In this document: positions 8,718 to 17,395 of the stretch, one piece after another
How the letters are laid out: each line of letters opens with the position of its first letter
How positions within the stretch are numbered: the stretch's first letter is position 1
The notes under the pieces: model-generated
Databases searched by the model: none
What the model was told of the DNA's origin: nothing
What the model saw: only the letters and a program-made list of their open reading frames with translations
Source of the DNA: Streptomyces rimosus
Lineage (GTDB): Bacteria > Actinomycetota > Actinomycetes > Streptomycetales > Streptomycetaceae
DNA: 64,000 nucleotides
Reading direction: 5' to 3'
Assembly: GCF_008704655.1 (NCBI RefSeq)
Contig: NZ_CP023688.1
Span: 6,888,001 to 6,952,000 of the forward strand
Program-made: the position numbers and the translations under genes

Positions 8718-8740
8718 GCGGCATGCAACGGCGGTATGAG

Positions 8741-8782
8741 CGAAGGCCGGGCGGACTGGAGGAACCAGCCGCCCGGCCTTCG
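8741..8782. terminator. bidirectional terminator between pimB and the acyl-CoA ligase gene
   Basis: A 14-bp stem CGAAGGCCGGGCGG (8741-8754) pairs with 8769-8782, with a further CTGG/CCAG helix inside. It sits between two convergent genes. No long T run follows, as is common in high-GC actinomycetes. Confidence 0.75.
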
Positions 8783-8802
8783 TCGCAGCGTCACCCCGCC
8801 CG

Positions 8803-10599
8803 CTACGGGCGGTAGATCGCCTCGATCTCGTCGGCGAAGTCCTTCGCCACCACGTTCCGCTTCAGCTTCAGCGACGGCGTCACATGCCCGGACTCCTCGG
8901 TGAACTGCGTCGGCAGGATGCGGAACTTGCGCACCGACTCGGCCTTGGAGACCGCCGCGTTGCCGTCGTCCACCGCCCGCTGCACCGCGGCCAGCAGCTC
9001 CGGGTCCCGGCTCAGCTCGGCGACACCCTGCCCGGCCGGGCGGCCGTGCTCCGCCGCCCAGCGCGGCAGGAACTCCTCGTCGAGGGTGACCAGCGCGCCG
9101 ACGAACGGGCGGCCGTCGCCGACCACCATGCACTCGGCGATCAGCGCGTGCGCGCGGATGCGGTCCTCGATGACGGCCGGGGCGACGTTCTTGCCGCCCG
9201 CCGTCACCAGGATCTCCTTCTTGCGGCCGGTGATCGCGAGGTAGCCGTCCTCGTCCAGGGTGCCGATGTCACCGGTGTGGAACCAGCCGTCGGACAGCGC
9301 TTCCTTGGTCGCGGCCTCGTTGTTCCAGTACTCGGTGAACAGGTGCTCGCCGTGCAGCAGCACCTCGCCGTCGTCGGCGATGCGGACCACCGAGCCGGGC
9401 AGCGGCTGGCCGACCGTACCGATCTTCTGCCGGTCCCACGGGTTGAAGGCGGTGGCCGCGCAGGACTCCGTCAGGCCGTAGCCCTCCAGGGCGGTGAAGC
9501 CGATGCCCCGGTAGAAGTGGCCCAGCCGCTCGCCCAGCGGCGCGCCGCCGGAGATGGCGTGGGTGGCCCGGCCGCCGAGCACCGCGCGCAGCTTGCCGAA
9601 GACCAGCTTGTCGAAGAGCTTGTGCTTGAGCTTCAGGCCGAGGCCGGGCCCGGCCGGGGTGTCCAGCGCGCGGCTGTAGGCGATGGCCGTCTCGGCGGCC
9701 CGGTCGAAGATCTTGCCCTTGCCCTCGGCCTGCGCCTTGGCCCGCGCCGAGTTGTAGACCTTCTCGAAGACCCGGGGGACGCCGAGGATCAGCGTGGGGC
9801 GGAAGGCGGCGAGGTCGTCGGTGAGGTTCTTGATGTCGGGCGCGTGGCCGAGCTTGATGGGCGCCATGACCGACGCCACCTGCACCAGCCGCCCGAAGAC
9901 ATGCGCCACCGGGAGGAAGAGGAGCACCGAGGAGTGGCCGGTGCGGAAGAGCGGCTTGAGGCGTTCGACGACGTTGCCGCACTCGGCGAAGAAGCTGCGG
10001 TGGGTGAGCACACAGCCCTTGGGGCGGCCGGTGGTGCCGGAGGTGTAGACGATGGTGGCGGGGGAGTCCGCGTCGGCGGCGGCGCTGCGCTCGTCCACCT
10101 CCGCGTCGGTGATCCCTTCGCCGGCCGCGCGCAGCCGGGCGATCGCGTCCCGCTCGATCTGCCAGATGTTCTCCAGCGCGGGCAGCCGGTCCCGTACGGA
10201 CTCGACGGCGGCCTCCTGCGCGGGGGACTCGACCACGCAGGCCACCGCGCCGGAGTCGCCGAGGATCCACTGCACCTGCTCGGCGGAGCTGGTCTCGTAG
10301 ACGGGGACGGTGACCGCGCCCGCGCTCCAGATCGCGAAGTCCAGCAGCGTCCACTCGTAGCGGGTGCGCGACATCAGGCCGATCCGGTCGCCGGGCTCGA
10401 TCCCGGTGGCCATCAGGCCCTTGGCGACGGCCCGTACCTCGGCGAGGAACTCGGTGGCGGTGACGTCCTCGTACCGCCCGTCGACCTTGCGGCCCAGGAC
10501 GGCGACATCGGGGTGCTGCGCGGCATTGCGGCGGATCAGATCCGTCAGGTTGCCGTCCGCGGGGACCTCGTACAGGGCCGGAAGGCTGAACTCGCGCAA
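8803..10599 (-). CDS. long-chain fatty acid-CoA ligase, FadD15 type
   Basis: A 598-residue AMP-forming synthetase. The P-loop-like motif IVYTSGTTGRPKG, the A5 region GYGLTESCA, the hinge YLAITGRKKEILVTAGGKNV and the C-terminal lysine region ESVRKFRIL are all present. The family activates fatty acids to acyl-AMP and then acyl-CoA in the cytoplasm. The order next to pimB matches Rv2187 (fadD15) and Rv2188c (pimB). It starts with TTG at 10599, supported by GAGGAG on the reverse strand just upstream and by the conserved REFSLPALYEVPADGNLTD start. Confidence 0.92.
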   Translation of the reverse strand: MREFSLPALYEVPADGNLTDLIRRNAAQHPDVAVLGRKVDGRYEDVTATEFLAEVRAVAKGLMATGIEPGDRIGLMSRTRYEWTLLDFAIWSAGAVTVPVYETSSAEQVQWILGDSGAVACVVESPAQEAAVESVRDRLPALENIWQIERDAIARLRAAGEGITDAEVDERSAAADADSPATIVYTSGTTGRPKGCVLTHRSFFAECGNVVERLKPLFRTGHSSVLLFLPVAHVFGRLVQVASVMAPIKLGHAPDIKNLTDDLAAFRPTLILGVPRVFEKVYNSARAKAQAEGKGKIFDRAAETAIAYSRALDTPAGPGLGLKLKHKLFDKLVFGKLRAVLGGRATHAISGGAPLGERLGHFYRGIGFTALEGYGLTESCAATAFNPWDRQKIGTVGQPLPGSVVRIADDGEVLLHGEHLFTEYWNNEAATKEALSDGWFHTGDIGTLDEDGYLAITGRKKEILVTAGGKNVAPAVIEDRIRAHALIAECMVVGDGRPFVGALVTLDEEFLPRWAAEHGRPAGQGVAELSRDPELLAAVQRAVDDGNAAVSKAESVRKFRILPTQFTEESGHVTPSLKLKRNVVAKDFADEIEAIYRP

Positions 10600-10870
10600 G
10601 ACTGCTGCTCCTCATTGGCGCCGGCCTCACGACGCTGTGTGCCGGCCGGCTGCGGTCCATGATCAGGCAGGGGGGTGGTGGACTGCCCGGACGTTACCCA
10701 CCGGTATCGCTTTGGCATAGGGGTGTACGCCCAGATGTTCGATGCGTCACAGCGGTGTGCCGCACCTACGGACACGCCTGGGGACTGCTCAGCGCAGAGT
10801 AGACCAGGCTTTCGGTGACCGGGAAGTAACCGCAGGTCGGACCCCTCTCCCGGCGGTACGCCGTTCGATC

Positions 10871-10876
10871 TAGGGT
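10871..10876 (+). promoter_or_regulatory. -10 element for a leaderless transcript
   Basis: TAGGGT ends 6 bases before the ATG at 10883 and no ribosome binding site is visible. The 283-bp space from 10600 to 10882 otherwise holds only the divergent promoter region of the acyl-CoA ligase gene. Confidence 0.55.
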
Positions 10877-10882
10877 GACGTC

Positions 10883-11659
10883 ATGCGAGTGCATGTGGTC
10901 AGCGACGTACACGGCAACGGAACGGACCTCGCCAGGGCGGGCGACGGGGCCGACGCCCTGGTCTGCCTGGGCGACCTCGTCCTCTTCCTCGACTACGCCG
11001 ACCACTCGCGCGGCATCTTCCCCGACCTCTTCGGCGTCGAGAACGCCCACCGGCTGGTCGAACTGCGTACCGCCCGCCGCTTCGAGGAAGCACGCGCGCT
11101 GGGCCGGCGGCTGTGGGGCGACATCGAACGCGAGGGCGGCGGCCGGATGGCCGTCATCGAGGAAGCCGTCCGCCGGCAGTACGCCGAACTGTTCGCCGCG
11201 TTCCCGGACCGGACGTACGCCACCTACGGAAACGTGGACCTCCCCCACCTGTGGCCCGAGTACGCGCGGCCCGGCACCACCGTCCTGGACGGCGAGCGGG
11301 TGGAGATCGGCGGCCGGGTCTTCGGGTTCGTCGGCGGCGGGCTGACGACACCGATGAAGACCCCGTACGAGATCAGCGACGAGGAGTACGCCGCCAAGAT
11401 CGAGGCCGTCGGCGAGGTGGACGTGCTGTGCACCCACATCCCGCCGGACGTCCCCGAGCTGTGCTACGACGTCGTCGCCCGGCGCTTCGAGCGCGGCAGC
11501 GCCGCCCTCCTGGACGCGATCCGCCGCACCCGCCCCCGCTACGCGCTGTTCGGACACGTGCACCAGCCGCTGGCCCCGCGGGTACGCGTCGGCGCCACCG
11601 AGTGCGTGAACGTGGGGCACTTCAACGCGACGGGAACGCCGTACGTCATGGAGTGGTGA
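10883..11659 (+). CDS. calcineurin-like metallophosphoesterase
   Basis: A 258-residue protein with the dinuclear metal motifs in order: SDVHGN at the N-terminus, CLGDLV, YGNVDLPH in place of GNHD/E, a histidine in CTHIPPD, and FGHVHQP near the C-terminus. The family hydrolyses phosphomono- or diesters; the substrate is not evident. There is no signal peptide, so it is cytoplasmic. It appears to be transcribed without a leader from TAGGGT at 10871. It lies between the lipid-activation gene and the SRPBCC/ArsA pair, a neighbourhood also seen in other actinobacteria. Confidence 0.88.
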   Translation: MRVHVVSDVHGNGTDLARAGDGADALVCLGDLVLFLDYADHSRGIFPDLFGVENAHRLVELRTARRFEEARALGRRLWGDIEREGGGRMAVIEEAVRRQYAELFAAFPDRTYATYGNVDLPHLWPEYARPGTTVLDGERVEIGGRVFGFVGGGLTTPMKTPYEISDEEYAAKIEAVGEVDVLCTHIPPDVPELCYDVVARRFERGSAALLDAIRRTRPRYALFGHVHQPLAPRVRVGATECVNVGHFNATGTPYVMEW

Positions 11660-11799
11660 CGGCCTTCCCGGGACCTTCTCCGGGGACGGCCGGGACCAGC
11701 GGGGAGCCTGTCCGGGGCGCTTCCCCCGCGCGGTAGCCTTCAGCAGCAGGGATACGCGTCTGGCGGACCGGCACGAATCGGCATGGAGGAGTCACGGCG

Positions 11800-12276
11800 A
11801 TGGCCGAACACACCAGCTCTAGCATCACGATCGAGGCGGCACCCGCCGAGGTGATGGGAGTGATCGCCGACTTTGCCCGCTATCCGGACTGGACCGGCGA
11901 GGTCAAGGAAGCCGAGATCCTCAGCAAGGACGAGCAGGGCCGTGCGGAGCAGGTACGGCTGCTGCTGGACGCCGGTGCGATCAAGGACGACCACACCCTC
12001 GCGTACAACTGGATCAGCGATCACGAGGTCAGCTGGTCGCTGGTGAAGTCCCAGATGCTGCGTACCCTCGACGGCTCCTACCGGCTGGTTCCGCTGGCCG
12101 GCGGGGCGCACACCGAAGTGACGTACCAGCTGACCGTGGACGTCAAGATCCCGATGCTCGGCATGATCAAGCGCAAGGCGGAGAAGGTCATCATCGACCG
12201 CGCGCTGGACGGGCTGAAGAAGCGCGTCGAGAGCGGCCCCGCCGCCCCGGCCGACGGTGCGGCCAAGAGCCTCTGA
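11800..12276 (+). CDS. SRPBCC (polyketide cyclase/START-like) family protein
   Basis: A 158-residue protein starting with the family pattern SSITIEAAPAEVMGVIADFARYPDWTGEVKEAEIL, followed by an alternating beta-rich core and a long C-terminal helix (KRKAEKVIIDRALDGLKKRVES). The helix-grip fold binds hydrophobic ligands in a deep pocket; no ligand can be assigned. It is 2 bp from the ArsA-like ATPase gene, and the pair is kept together in M. tuberculosis (Rv2185c, Rv2184c), so the two proteins probably act together. GGAG lies upstream of ATG 11800. Confidence 0.85.
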   Translation: MAEHTSSSITIEAAPAEVMGVIADFARYPDWTGEVKEAEILSKDEQGRAEQVRLLLDAGAIKDDHTLAYNWISDHEVSWSLVKSQMLRTLDGSYRLVPLAGGAHTEVTYQLTVDVKIPMLGMIKRKAEKVIIDRALDGLKKRVESGPAAPADGAAKSL

Positions 12277-12278
12277 CC

Positions 12279-13487
12279 ATGCGCACCGTCCTCGTCACCG
12301 GCCCCGGCGGCGCCGGCCGCACCACCATCGCCGCCGCGACCGCCCTGGCCGGTGCCCGGCGCGGCGAGCGCGTCCTGCTGCTCACCGCCCGCGGCGGCGC
12401 GGCGGAACGCGCCCTGGGCATCCGGCCCGTCCGCCCCGGTGACGGCCCGGTGCCCGTCGTCCCCGGCCTGCACGTCCGCTGCGTCGACGCCGGTGACCAC
12501 TTCCGCCGTGAGGTGCTGGCCTTCCAGGAGCGCGCGGAAGCCGCCCTCGACCTGCTCGGCGCCGCGCCCCTGGACGAGGACGAACTGACCGAACTGCCGG
12601 GTGCGGAGGCGTTCGCGCTGCTCCACGAGCTGCGCGCCGCGCACCAGGCGGGCGGGGAGCCCGACGGGCCCGACACGGTCGTCGTCGACATGCCGCCCGC
12701 CGCCGACACCGTCGCCCTGCTCGCCCTGCCCGAGCAGGCCCGCCGCTACCTCCGCCGCCTGCTGCCGCCCGAGCGCCAGGCCGCCCGCGCGCTGCGGCCG
12801 GTGCTCGCCCAGCTGGCGGGCGTGCAACTGCCCACGCAGAAGCTGTACGAGGCCGCCGAGCGCTGGGAGCACGAACTCGCCGCCGTACAGGCCGTCATCG
12901 ACCACCCCGGCACGACCGTACGGATCGTCACCGAGGCGGGCCCCGGCGCCGTCGCCGACCTGCGCGAGGTGCGCTCGGGCCTCGCCCTGTACGGACACCG
13001 CACCGACGCCGTCGTCGCCAACCGGCTGCTGCCCACCGGCTCGTCCGACCCCTTCCTGGCCGGGCTCTCCGGACAGCAGCAGAGCGCGCTCAAGGCGCTG
13101 CGCGAGGAGTTCCCCGAAGCGCCGGTCGTCGAGGTGCCGCACCTGGGCCGCGACCCCGAGGGCGTCGAGGAACTGGACGCGCTGATCGGCGGCGCGACCG
13201 GGGAACCGGCCGCGCCCGGCGACGCCGCGGACCCCTGGACCGTGGAGGACCGGCTCGCCTCGGACGGCCTGCTGGTGTGGCGGGTGCCGCTGCCGGGCGC
13301 CGAGCGCGACGGGCTCGGGCTGCTGCGGCGCGGCGACGAGGTGATCGTGACGGCCGGCCGGTTCCGGCGGATACGGACCCTGCCCTCCGCGCTGCGCCGC
13401 TGCTCGGTCTCCGGGGCGGGACTGCGCGACGGCGCGCTGCACATCCGTTTCACCCCCGACCCCGCCCTCTGGCCCCGCGGTCTGTGA
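12279..13487 (+). CDS. ArsA-like P-loop ATPase
   Basis: A 402-residue SIMIBI-class ATPase. The N-terminal deviant P-loop reads GPGGAGRTT, with Arg where the canonical KGGxGKTT has Lys. A switch-like segment VVDMPPAADTVALL follows and a C-terminal domain resembling the tail-anchored-protein or arsenite ATPase fold. Family members use ATP to drive conformational hand-over of partners. No arsenite-binding cysteines and no arsB or arsC are nearby, so arsenic resistance is unlikely. It is coupled to the SRPBCC gene by a 2-bp gap, like Rv2184c and Rv2185c. Confidence 0.82.
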   Translation: MRTVLVTGPGGAGRTTIAAATALAGARRGERVLLLTARGGAAERALGIRPVRPGDGPVPVVPGLHVRCVDAGDHFRREVLAFQERAEAALDLLGAAPLDEDELTELPGAEAFALLHELRAAHQAGGEPDGPDTVVVDMPPAADTVALLALPEQARRYLRRLLPPERQAARALRPVLAQLAGVQLPTQKLYEAAERWEHELAAVQAVIDHPGTTVRIVTEAGPGAVADLREVRSGLALYGHRTDAVVANRLLPTGSSDPFLAGLSGQQQSALKALREEFPEAPVVEVPHLGRDPEGVEELDALIGGATGEPAAPGDAADPWTVEDRLASDGLLVWRVPLPGAERDGLGLLRRGDEVIVTAGRFRRIRTLPSALRRCSVSGAGLRDGALHIRFTPDPALWPRGL

Positions 13488-13585
13488 ACGGCACACCGCC
13501 GTTCGGGTAACGTCGGGAGAAGCAGCACCGCCTCGAACCCGCCGCGCCGCGCGGCGGCCGAACCGCCTCGCCGCAGGAGTCCGCC

Positions 13586-14137
13586 ATGAGCGATGCCACC
13601 GAGCGCCCCGCCGACCGTACGGACCGGTTCGACACCGATGCCTGGGAGACGGCCTGCGCCGAGGACCTGGCCGCCGAGAAGGCCCGCCGCCGCGCGCAGT
13701 ACGGCCCGCCGCCCGGCAGCGCCGCCGAGGAACTGCGCCGCCTCGCCGAGGCCGTCACGGACAAGCTCGCCGGCATCCAGCTGCCGGGCGCGCTCGCCGG
13801 AATGGCCGCGCAGGGCGCCGTACAGCAGCTGTTCCGGCAGGCCAAGGCCGTCGTGGAGCCGGTCGTCGAGCGCAACCCGGAGGTCTTCGACCACCTCGCC
13901 GCCGCCGGCTCCGAACTGCTGGCCGCCTACCGCTCCGCCGTCCAGAACAGCGAGAGCCGCTGGACCCGCGAGGCCGCCGACGAAGCCGCGGCGGCCGACC
14001 CGCGCGACGCCACCGACCCGCAGACGGGCCGGGACGGCGGCAACGTCCGTGATCTCCGCGACAGGCGCGACACCCCGGACGGCCCCCGCCGGGACGACGG
14101 CGGACCGGCCGGCACCGAGCGGATCGACCTCGACTGA
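13586..14137 (+). CDS. DUF5304 family protein
   Basis: A 183-residue Streptomyces-type protein. It has an acidic N-terminus, a helical core (SAAEELRRLAEAVTDKLAGIQLP and VQQLFRQAKAVVEPVVERNPEVFDHL) and a highly charged, probably disordered C-terminal tail rich in Asp and Arg. No catalytic motif or membrane segment is present. It follows the ArsA-like gene by about 100 bp. AGGAG precedes ATG 13586. The family has no established function known to me. Confidence 0.75.
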   Translation: MSDATERPADRTDRFDTDAWETACAEDLAAEKARRRAQYGPPPGSAAEELRRLAEAVTDKLAGIQLPGALAGMAAQGAVQQLFRQAKAVVEPVVERNPEVFDHLAAAGSELLAAYRSAVQNSESRWTREAADEAAAADPRDATDPQTGRDGGNVRDLRDRRDTPDGPRRDDGGPAGTERIDLD

Positions 14138-14236
14138 GACCGGCGGACGGTCCCTCTTGGTCGGGAGGGCGCGGGTGGCGCCCCTCACTCCGGTACCGTT
14201 GGACGCGGCGGGGTACGACCAATAACTGAGGGACAC

Positions 14237-15178
14237 ATGGGACTCACCATCGGCGTCGACATCGGCGGCACGAAGATCGCGGCCGGCGTGGTCGACGAAG
14301 AGGGCACGATCCTCGAAACGTGCAAGGTGCCGACCCCGCAGGCCACCGACGAGCTGACGGAGGCCATCGCCGACGCGGTCCGCACCATCAGCGCCGACCA
14401 CCAGGTCGAGGCCGTCGGCATCGGGGCCGCCGGCTATGTGGACGAGAAGCGGGCCACCGTCCTGTTCGCACCGAACATCGACTGGCGCCACGAGCCGCTG
14501 AAGGACAAGGTCGAACAGCGCGTCGGCCTGCCCGTCGTCGTCGAGAACGACGCCAACGCGGCGGCCTGGGGCGAGTACCGCTTCGGCGCGGGACAGGGCC
14601 ACAGCGACGTCATCTGCATCACCCTGGGCACTGGCCTGGGCGGCGGCATCATCATCGGCAACAAGCTGCGCCGCGGCCGGTTCGGCGTCGCCGCCGAGTT
14701 CGGCCACATCCGCGTCGTACCGGACGGCCTGCTGTGCGGCTGCGGCAGCCAGGGCTGCTGGGAGCAGTACGCCTCGGGCCGCGCCCTGCTGCGCTACGCC
14801 CGCCAGCGCGCCTTCGCCACCCCGGAGAACGCCCAGGTGCTGCTGTCGATGGGCGACGGCACCTCCGAGGGCATCGAGGGCCGGCACATCAGCGAGGCCG
14901 CCCGCCAGGGCGACCCGGTCGCCATCGACTCCTTCCGCGAGCTGGCCCGCTGGGCCGGCGCCGGCCTCGCCGACCTGGCCTCGCTCTTCGACCCGTCCGC
15001 CTTCATCGTCGGCGGCGGCGTCTCGGACGAGGGCGAACTGGTCCTCGACCCGATCCGCAAGTCCTTCCGGCGCTGGCTGGTCGGCAACCAGTGGCGCCCG
15101 CACGCCCAGGTCCTCGCCGCCCAGCTCGGCGGCAAGGCCGGTCTGGTCGGCGCCGCCGACCTGGCGCGCCAGGGCTGA
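14237..15178 (+). CDS. glkA: glucokinase, ROK family
   Basis: A 313-residue ROK kinase that phosphorylates glucose to glucose-6-phosphate with ATP. Seen are the phosphate loop DIGGTKIAAGVVDEEG, the substrate-binding VENDANAAAWGEYRFGAG, ITLGTGLGGGIIIGN, and the ROK zinc cluster CGCGSQGCWEQYASG. Length and sequence match the Streptomyces coelicolor glucokinase GlkA, which besides its enzyme role mediates carbon catabolite repression. ATG 14237 follows GAGGGA. No sugar transporter is adjacent. Confidence 0.93.
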   Translation: MGLTIGVDIGGTKIAAGVVDEEGTILETCKVPTPQATDELTEAIADAVRTISADHQVEAVGIGAAGYVDEKRATVLFAPNIDWRHEPLKDKVEQRVGLPVVVENDANAAAWGEYRFGAGQGHSDVICITLGTGLGGGIIIGNKLRRGRFGVAAEFGHIRVVPDGLLCGCGSQGCWEQYASGRALLRYARQRAFATPENAQVLLSMGDGTSEGIEGRHISEAARQGDPVAIDSFRELARWAGAGLADLASLFDPSAFIVGGGVSDEGELVLDPIRKSFRRWLVGNQWRPHAQVLAAQLGGKAGLVGAADLARQG

Positions 15179-15221
15179 CCCGCGGTGCCGGCCGCACTGC
15201 CCACCTCCCGCACCGAGCCGG

Positions 15222-15271
15222 GCTCCGCTTCCGAGGACTTTGCATCGAGCGGAGGCGGAGCGAAGCGGAGC
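15222..15271 (+). promoter_or_regulatory. inverted repeat enclosing the ribosome binding site of the EEP gene
   Basis: GCTCCGCTTC at 15222-15231 is the exact reverse complement of GAAGCGGAGC at 15262-15271, and GGAG of the second arm (15267-15270) is the best ribosome binding site for GTG 15278. Pairing would hide that site. There is no T run, so it is less likely to be the glkA terminator. Confidence 0.35.
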
Positions 15272-15277
15272 TCGGCC

Positions 15278-15982
15278 GTGCTCCGCGTGCTGAGCTACAA
15301 CGTCCGCTCGCTGCGCGACGACCGCGCGGCGCTGGCCCGGGTGATCCGGGCCTGCGCCCCGGACCTGGTGTTCGTGCAGGAGGCGCCGCGCTTCTTCCGC
15401 TGGCGCAAGAGCGTGGCGAAGCTCTGCCGGGCCACGGACCTGGTGTATGTGACGGGCGGCGCCACCGCGGCCGGCCCGATGATCCTGTCCTCGCTGCGCG
15501 CCCATGTGGAGCGCACGGAGGACGTGCTGCTGCCCCGCACCCCCGGCCTGCACCAGCGCGGTTTCGCGACCGCGGTGGTACGGGTCGGGGGCGCCCGGCT
15601 CGGCCTGCTCAGCTGCCATCTCAGCCTCCAGGCGGCCGAGCGCCACGACCAGGCGGGCCTGCTGCTGGAGCGGCTGCGCGCGCTGGACACCCCGTACGCC
15701 GTCGCGGCCGGTGACCTGAACGACCGGCCGGACGGGCGTGCCTTCCGGCGGCTGGCGGGCTCGCTCACCGACGCCTGGGCGGCGGCGCCGTGGGGCGGGG
15801 AGTTCACCTCCACACCCCACGACCCGCATCAGCGCATCGACGCGGTGTTCACCACCGAGGGCGTCGAGGTGCTGGGCTGCGGTGTGCCGCGCGAGCTGCC
15901 GGGCGTCAGCCACGGCGACCTCCTCGCGGCGACCGACCACCTGCCGGTGCTGGCCGCCCTCCGGGTCCCGGCCGCCGCGTAA
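15278..15982 (+). CDS. endonuclease/exonuclease/phosphatase (EEP) family protein
   Basis: About 234 residues. Core motifs of the DNase I-like fold are present: LSYNVRSLRDD, Glu in VFVQEAPRF, VAAGDLNDRPDG, and TDHLPVLAALRV at the end. These supply the metal-binding and catalytic Asn, Glu, Asp and His. The substrate could be nucleic acid, phosphoinositide or another phosphodiester. I place the start at GTG 15278, 7 bases after GGAG; a GTG at 15185 would add a 31-residue low-complexity N-terminus not typical of the family. It lies 99 bp after glkA. Confidence 0.82.
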   Translation: MLRVLSYNVRSLRDDRAALARVIRACAPDLVFVQEAPRFFRWRKSVAKLCRATDLVYVTGGATAAGPMILSSLRAHVERTEDVLLPRTPGLHQRGFATAVVRVGGARLGLLSCHLSLQAAERHDQAGLLLERLRALDTPYAVAAGDLNDRPDGRAFRRLAGSLTDAWAAAPWGGEFTSTPHDPHQRIDAVFTTEGVEVLGCGVPRELPGVSHGDLLAATDHLPVLAALRVPAAA

Positions 15983-15986
15983 CCCC

Positions 15987-17264
15987 TCAGGACAGCCGCA
16001 TCCGCGGCTCGCCCCGCTCGTTGCGGCCCGGACCGCCGCCGGTGCAGGTGAGCCGGCTCTTGGGGGCCTTGTCGGTGCCGGTGAAGGCGTACGCCTGCCG
16101 CAGGCAGTTGCGCAGCGCCAACTGGCCCCAGTAATTGGGGTGCAGCGCCTCCTGCACCTGGAACGGCGGCAGCACCGCGCTGACCGTCCGCACCCAGCTG
16201 ATCCACTCGGTTCTGTCCGACGCCCCCGGGTCGGTCCACCGGCTCACCGTGCCGCGCGTCGGATCGACCAGCCCGACGCCCCGCTCGCACAGGCGGTGCC
16301 CGTCGAAGCTGTGCGTCAGGTCGAGGAAGCGGACGTTGGTCAGCCCGCTCCTGTCGATGCCCCGCTCGACCGCGCGGCTGACCGCGGGCAGCACGCTGTC
16401 CACCGCCCAGTCGGCGTCCCGGTCGTTGAACCCGCAGCCGCCCAGCGTCTGGCGCGCGCCCAGCGGCGCCGGGTAGCGGAAGTCGCGGCCGTGCGGGATG
16501 GGCGCCGGGTAGTTCTGTACGACCACGTCGTACTCGTCGGGGTCGTGGCCCGCCCGCAGCATCGCCCGCCGTACGTTCTGCAGGCCGCCCGCGATGTCGC
16601 CCGCCCGCTGCTCGACCGCCCGGTCGGTGAACCGGGCCCGGTTGGCCGCGTCCTGGCTGCACGCCTTCGGCAGCGGACTCAGATACGCCAGCACGCAGGA
16701 CTGGACCACGTCAGCGAAGCGGAAGTCGTTGCCGCCGACCGAGACCGCGACCAGCCGCACGGGGTGGTCACGGGCGTACTCCTCCAGCTGTTTGGCCTGG
16801 CCCGGTACGCCCGCCGCGTCCGAGAAGTCCAGCCCCGGCTTGGCGACGCCCCTCGGCGCGAGGAAGGAGTCGGTACGGGCTCCGGAGCAGGCCAGGTTCT
16901 CGCTCTCGGTGCCGGGCAGCCCGAGGTGGATCTCGGCGGAGCGCGAGCGGTGGCACTTCGGGACGCGCTCGGCGGTGCGGGCCGCGTTGTCGTAGTACGC
17001 GGTGGGGCCGAGCGCGTCGATACGCAGGTGGTTGGCCGGGTTGGCGTCGGAGTTTCCCGCCCAGCGTCCGGCCTCGCCCGAGATGTAGGAGTCGCCGAGC
17101 GAGACCACGGCCCCCGGCCCGGCGGGCTGCCGCGCCCGCGGCGGACCGGCCGCCGCCGGAGCGGTGGCCAGCAGCCCGGTGACCGCGGCGGCGGTGGCGG
17201 CGGCCGCGGCCACCCGGGTGCGACGGCGCGGACGTGGGCATGACGACGCGAGCGGATGACGCAT
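15987..17264 (-). CDS. secreted SGNH/GDSL-type esterase
   Basis: About 425 residues with a twin-Arg-like basic start (RRRTRVAAAAATAAAV) and an Ala-rich signal core. Block I is GDSYISGEAG with the nucleophile Ser. SVGGNDFRFADV supplies the oxyanion Gly/Asn. The catalytic His is in ALHPNYWGQ, where Glu-Ala-Leu-His replaces the usual Asp-x-x-His, as in the Streptomyces scabies esterase group that works with a Ser/His dyad. Cys pairs suggest disulphides in the secreted enzyme. ATG 17264 follows GGGAGG. It ends 4 bp from the convergent EEP gene. Confidence 0.85.
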   Translation of the reverse strand: MRHPLASSCPRPRRRTRVAAAAATAAAVTGLLATAPAAAGPPRARQPAGPGAVVSLGDSYISGEAGRWAGNSDANPANHLRIDALGPTAYYDNAARTAERVPKCHRSRSAEIHLGLPGTESENLACSGARTDSFLAPRGVAKPGLDFSDAAGVPGQAKQLEEYARDHPVRLVAVSVGGNDFRFADVVQSCVLAYLSPLPKACSQDAANRARFTDRAVEQRAGDIAGGLQNVRRAMLRAGHDPDEYDVVVQNYPAPIPHGRDFRYPAPLGARQTLGGCGFNDRDADWAVDSVLPAVSRAVERGIDRSGLTNVRFLDLTHSFDGHRLCERGVGLVDPTRGTVSRWTDPGASDRTEWISWVRTVSAVLPPFQVQEALHPNYWGQLALRNCLRQAYAFTGTDKAPKSRLTCTGGGPGRNERGEPRMRLS

Positions 17265-17395
17265 GGGGGCCTCCCGGAGACACGGCCGGACACTCGGCGT
17301 GATCATCCCCGGTCGGAGGGTCACCGGCGGTCAGGACACCCGGCGAAGCGGGGTAAACCGCCCGAAGGAGGGCGGGACGGGCGGCGCGGGCGCGG

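Noticed and set aside
12279..13487. Arsenite efflux ATPase ArsA
   Set aside because: No metal-binding cysteines, a single ATPase domain and no ars genes around; the neighbours match the Rv2184c/Rv2185c pair instead.
12746..15940. 1064-codon open frame on the reverse strand
   Set aside because: It runs antisense through four well-supported genes; long empty reverse frames are expected in DNA with this codon bias.
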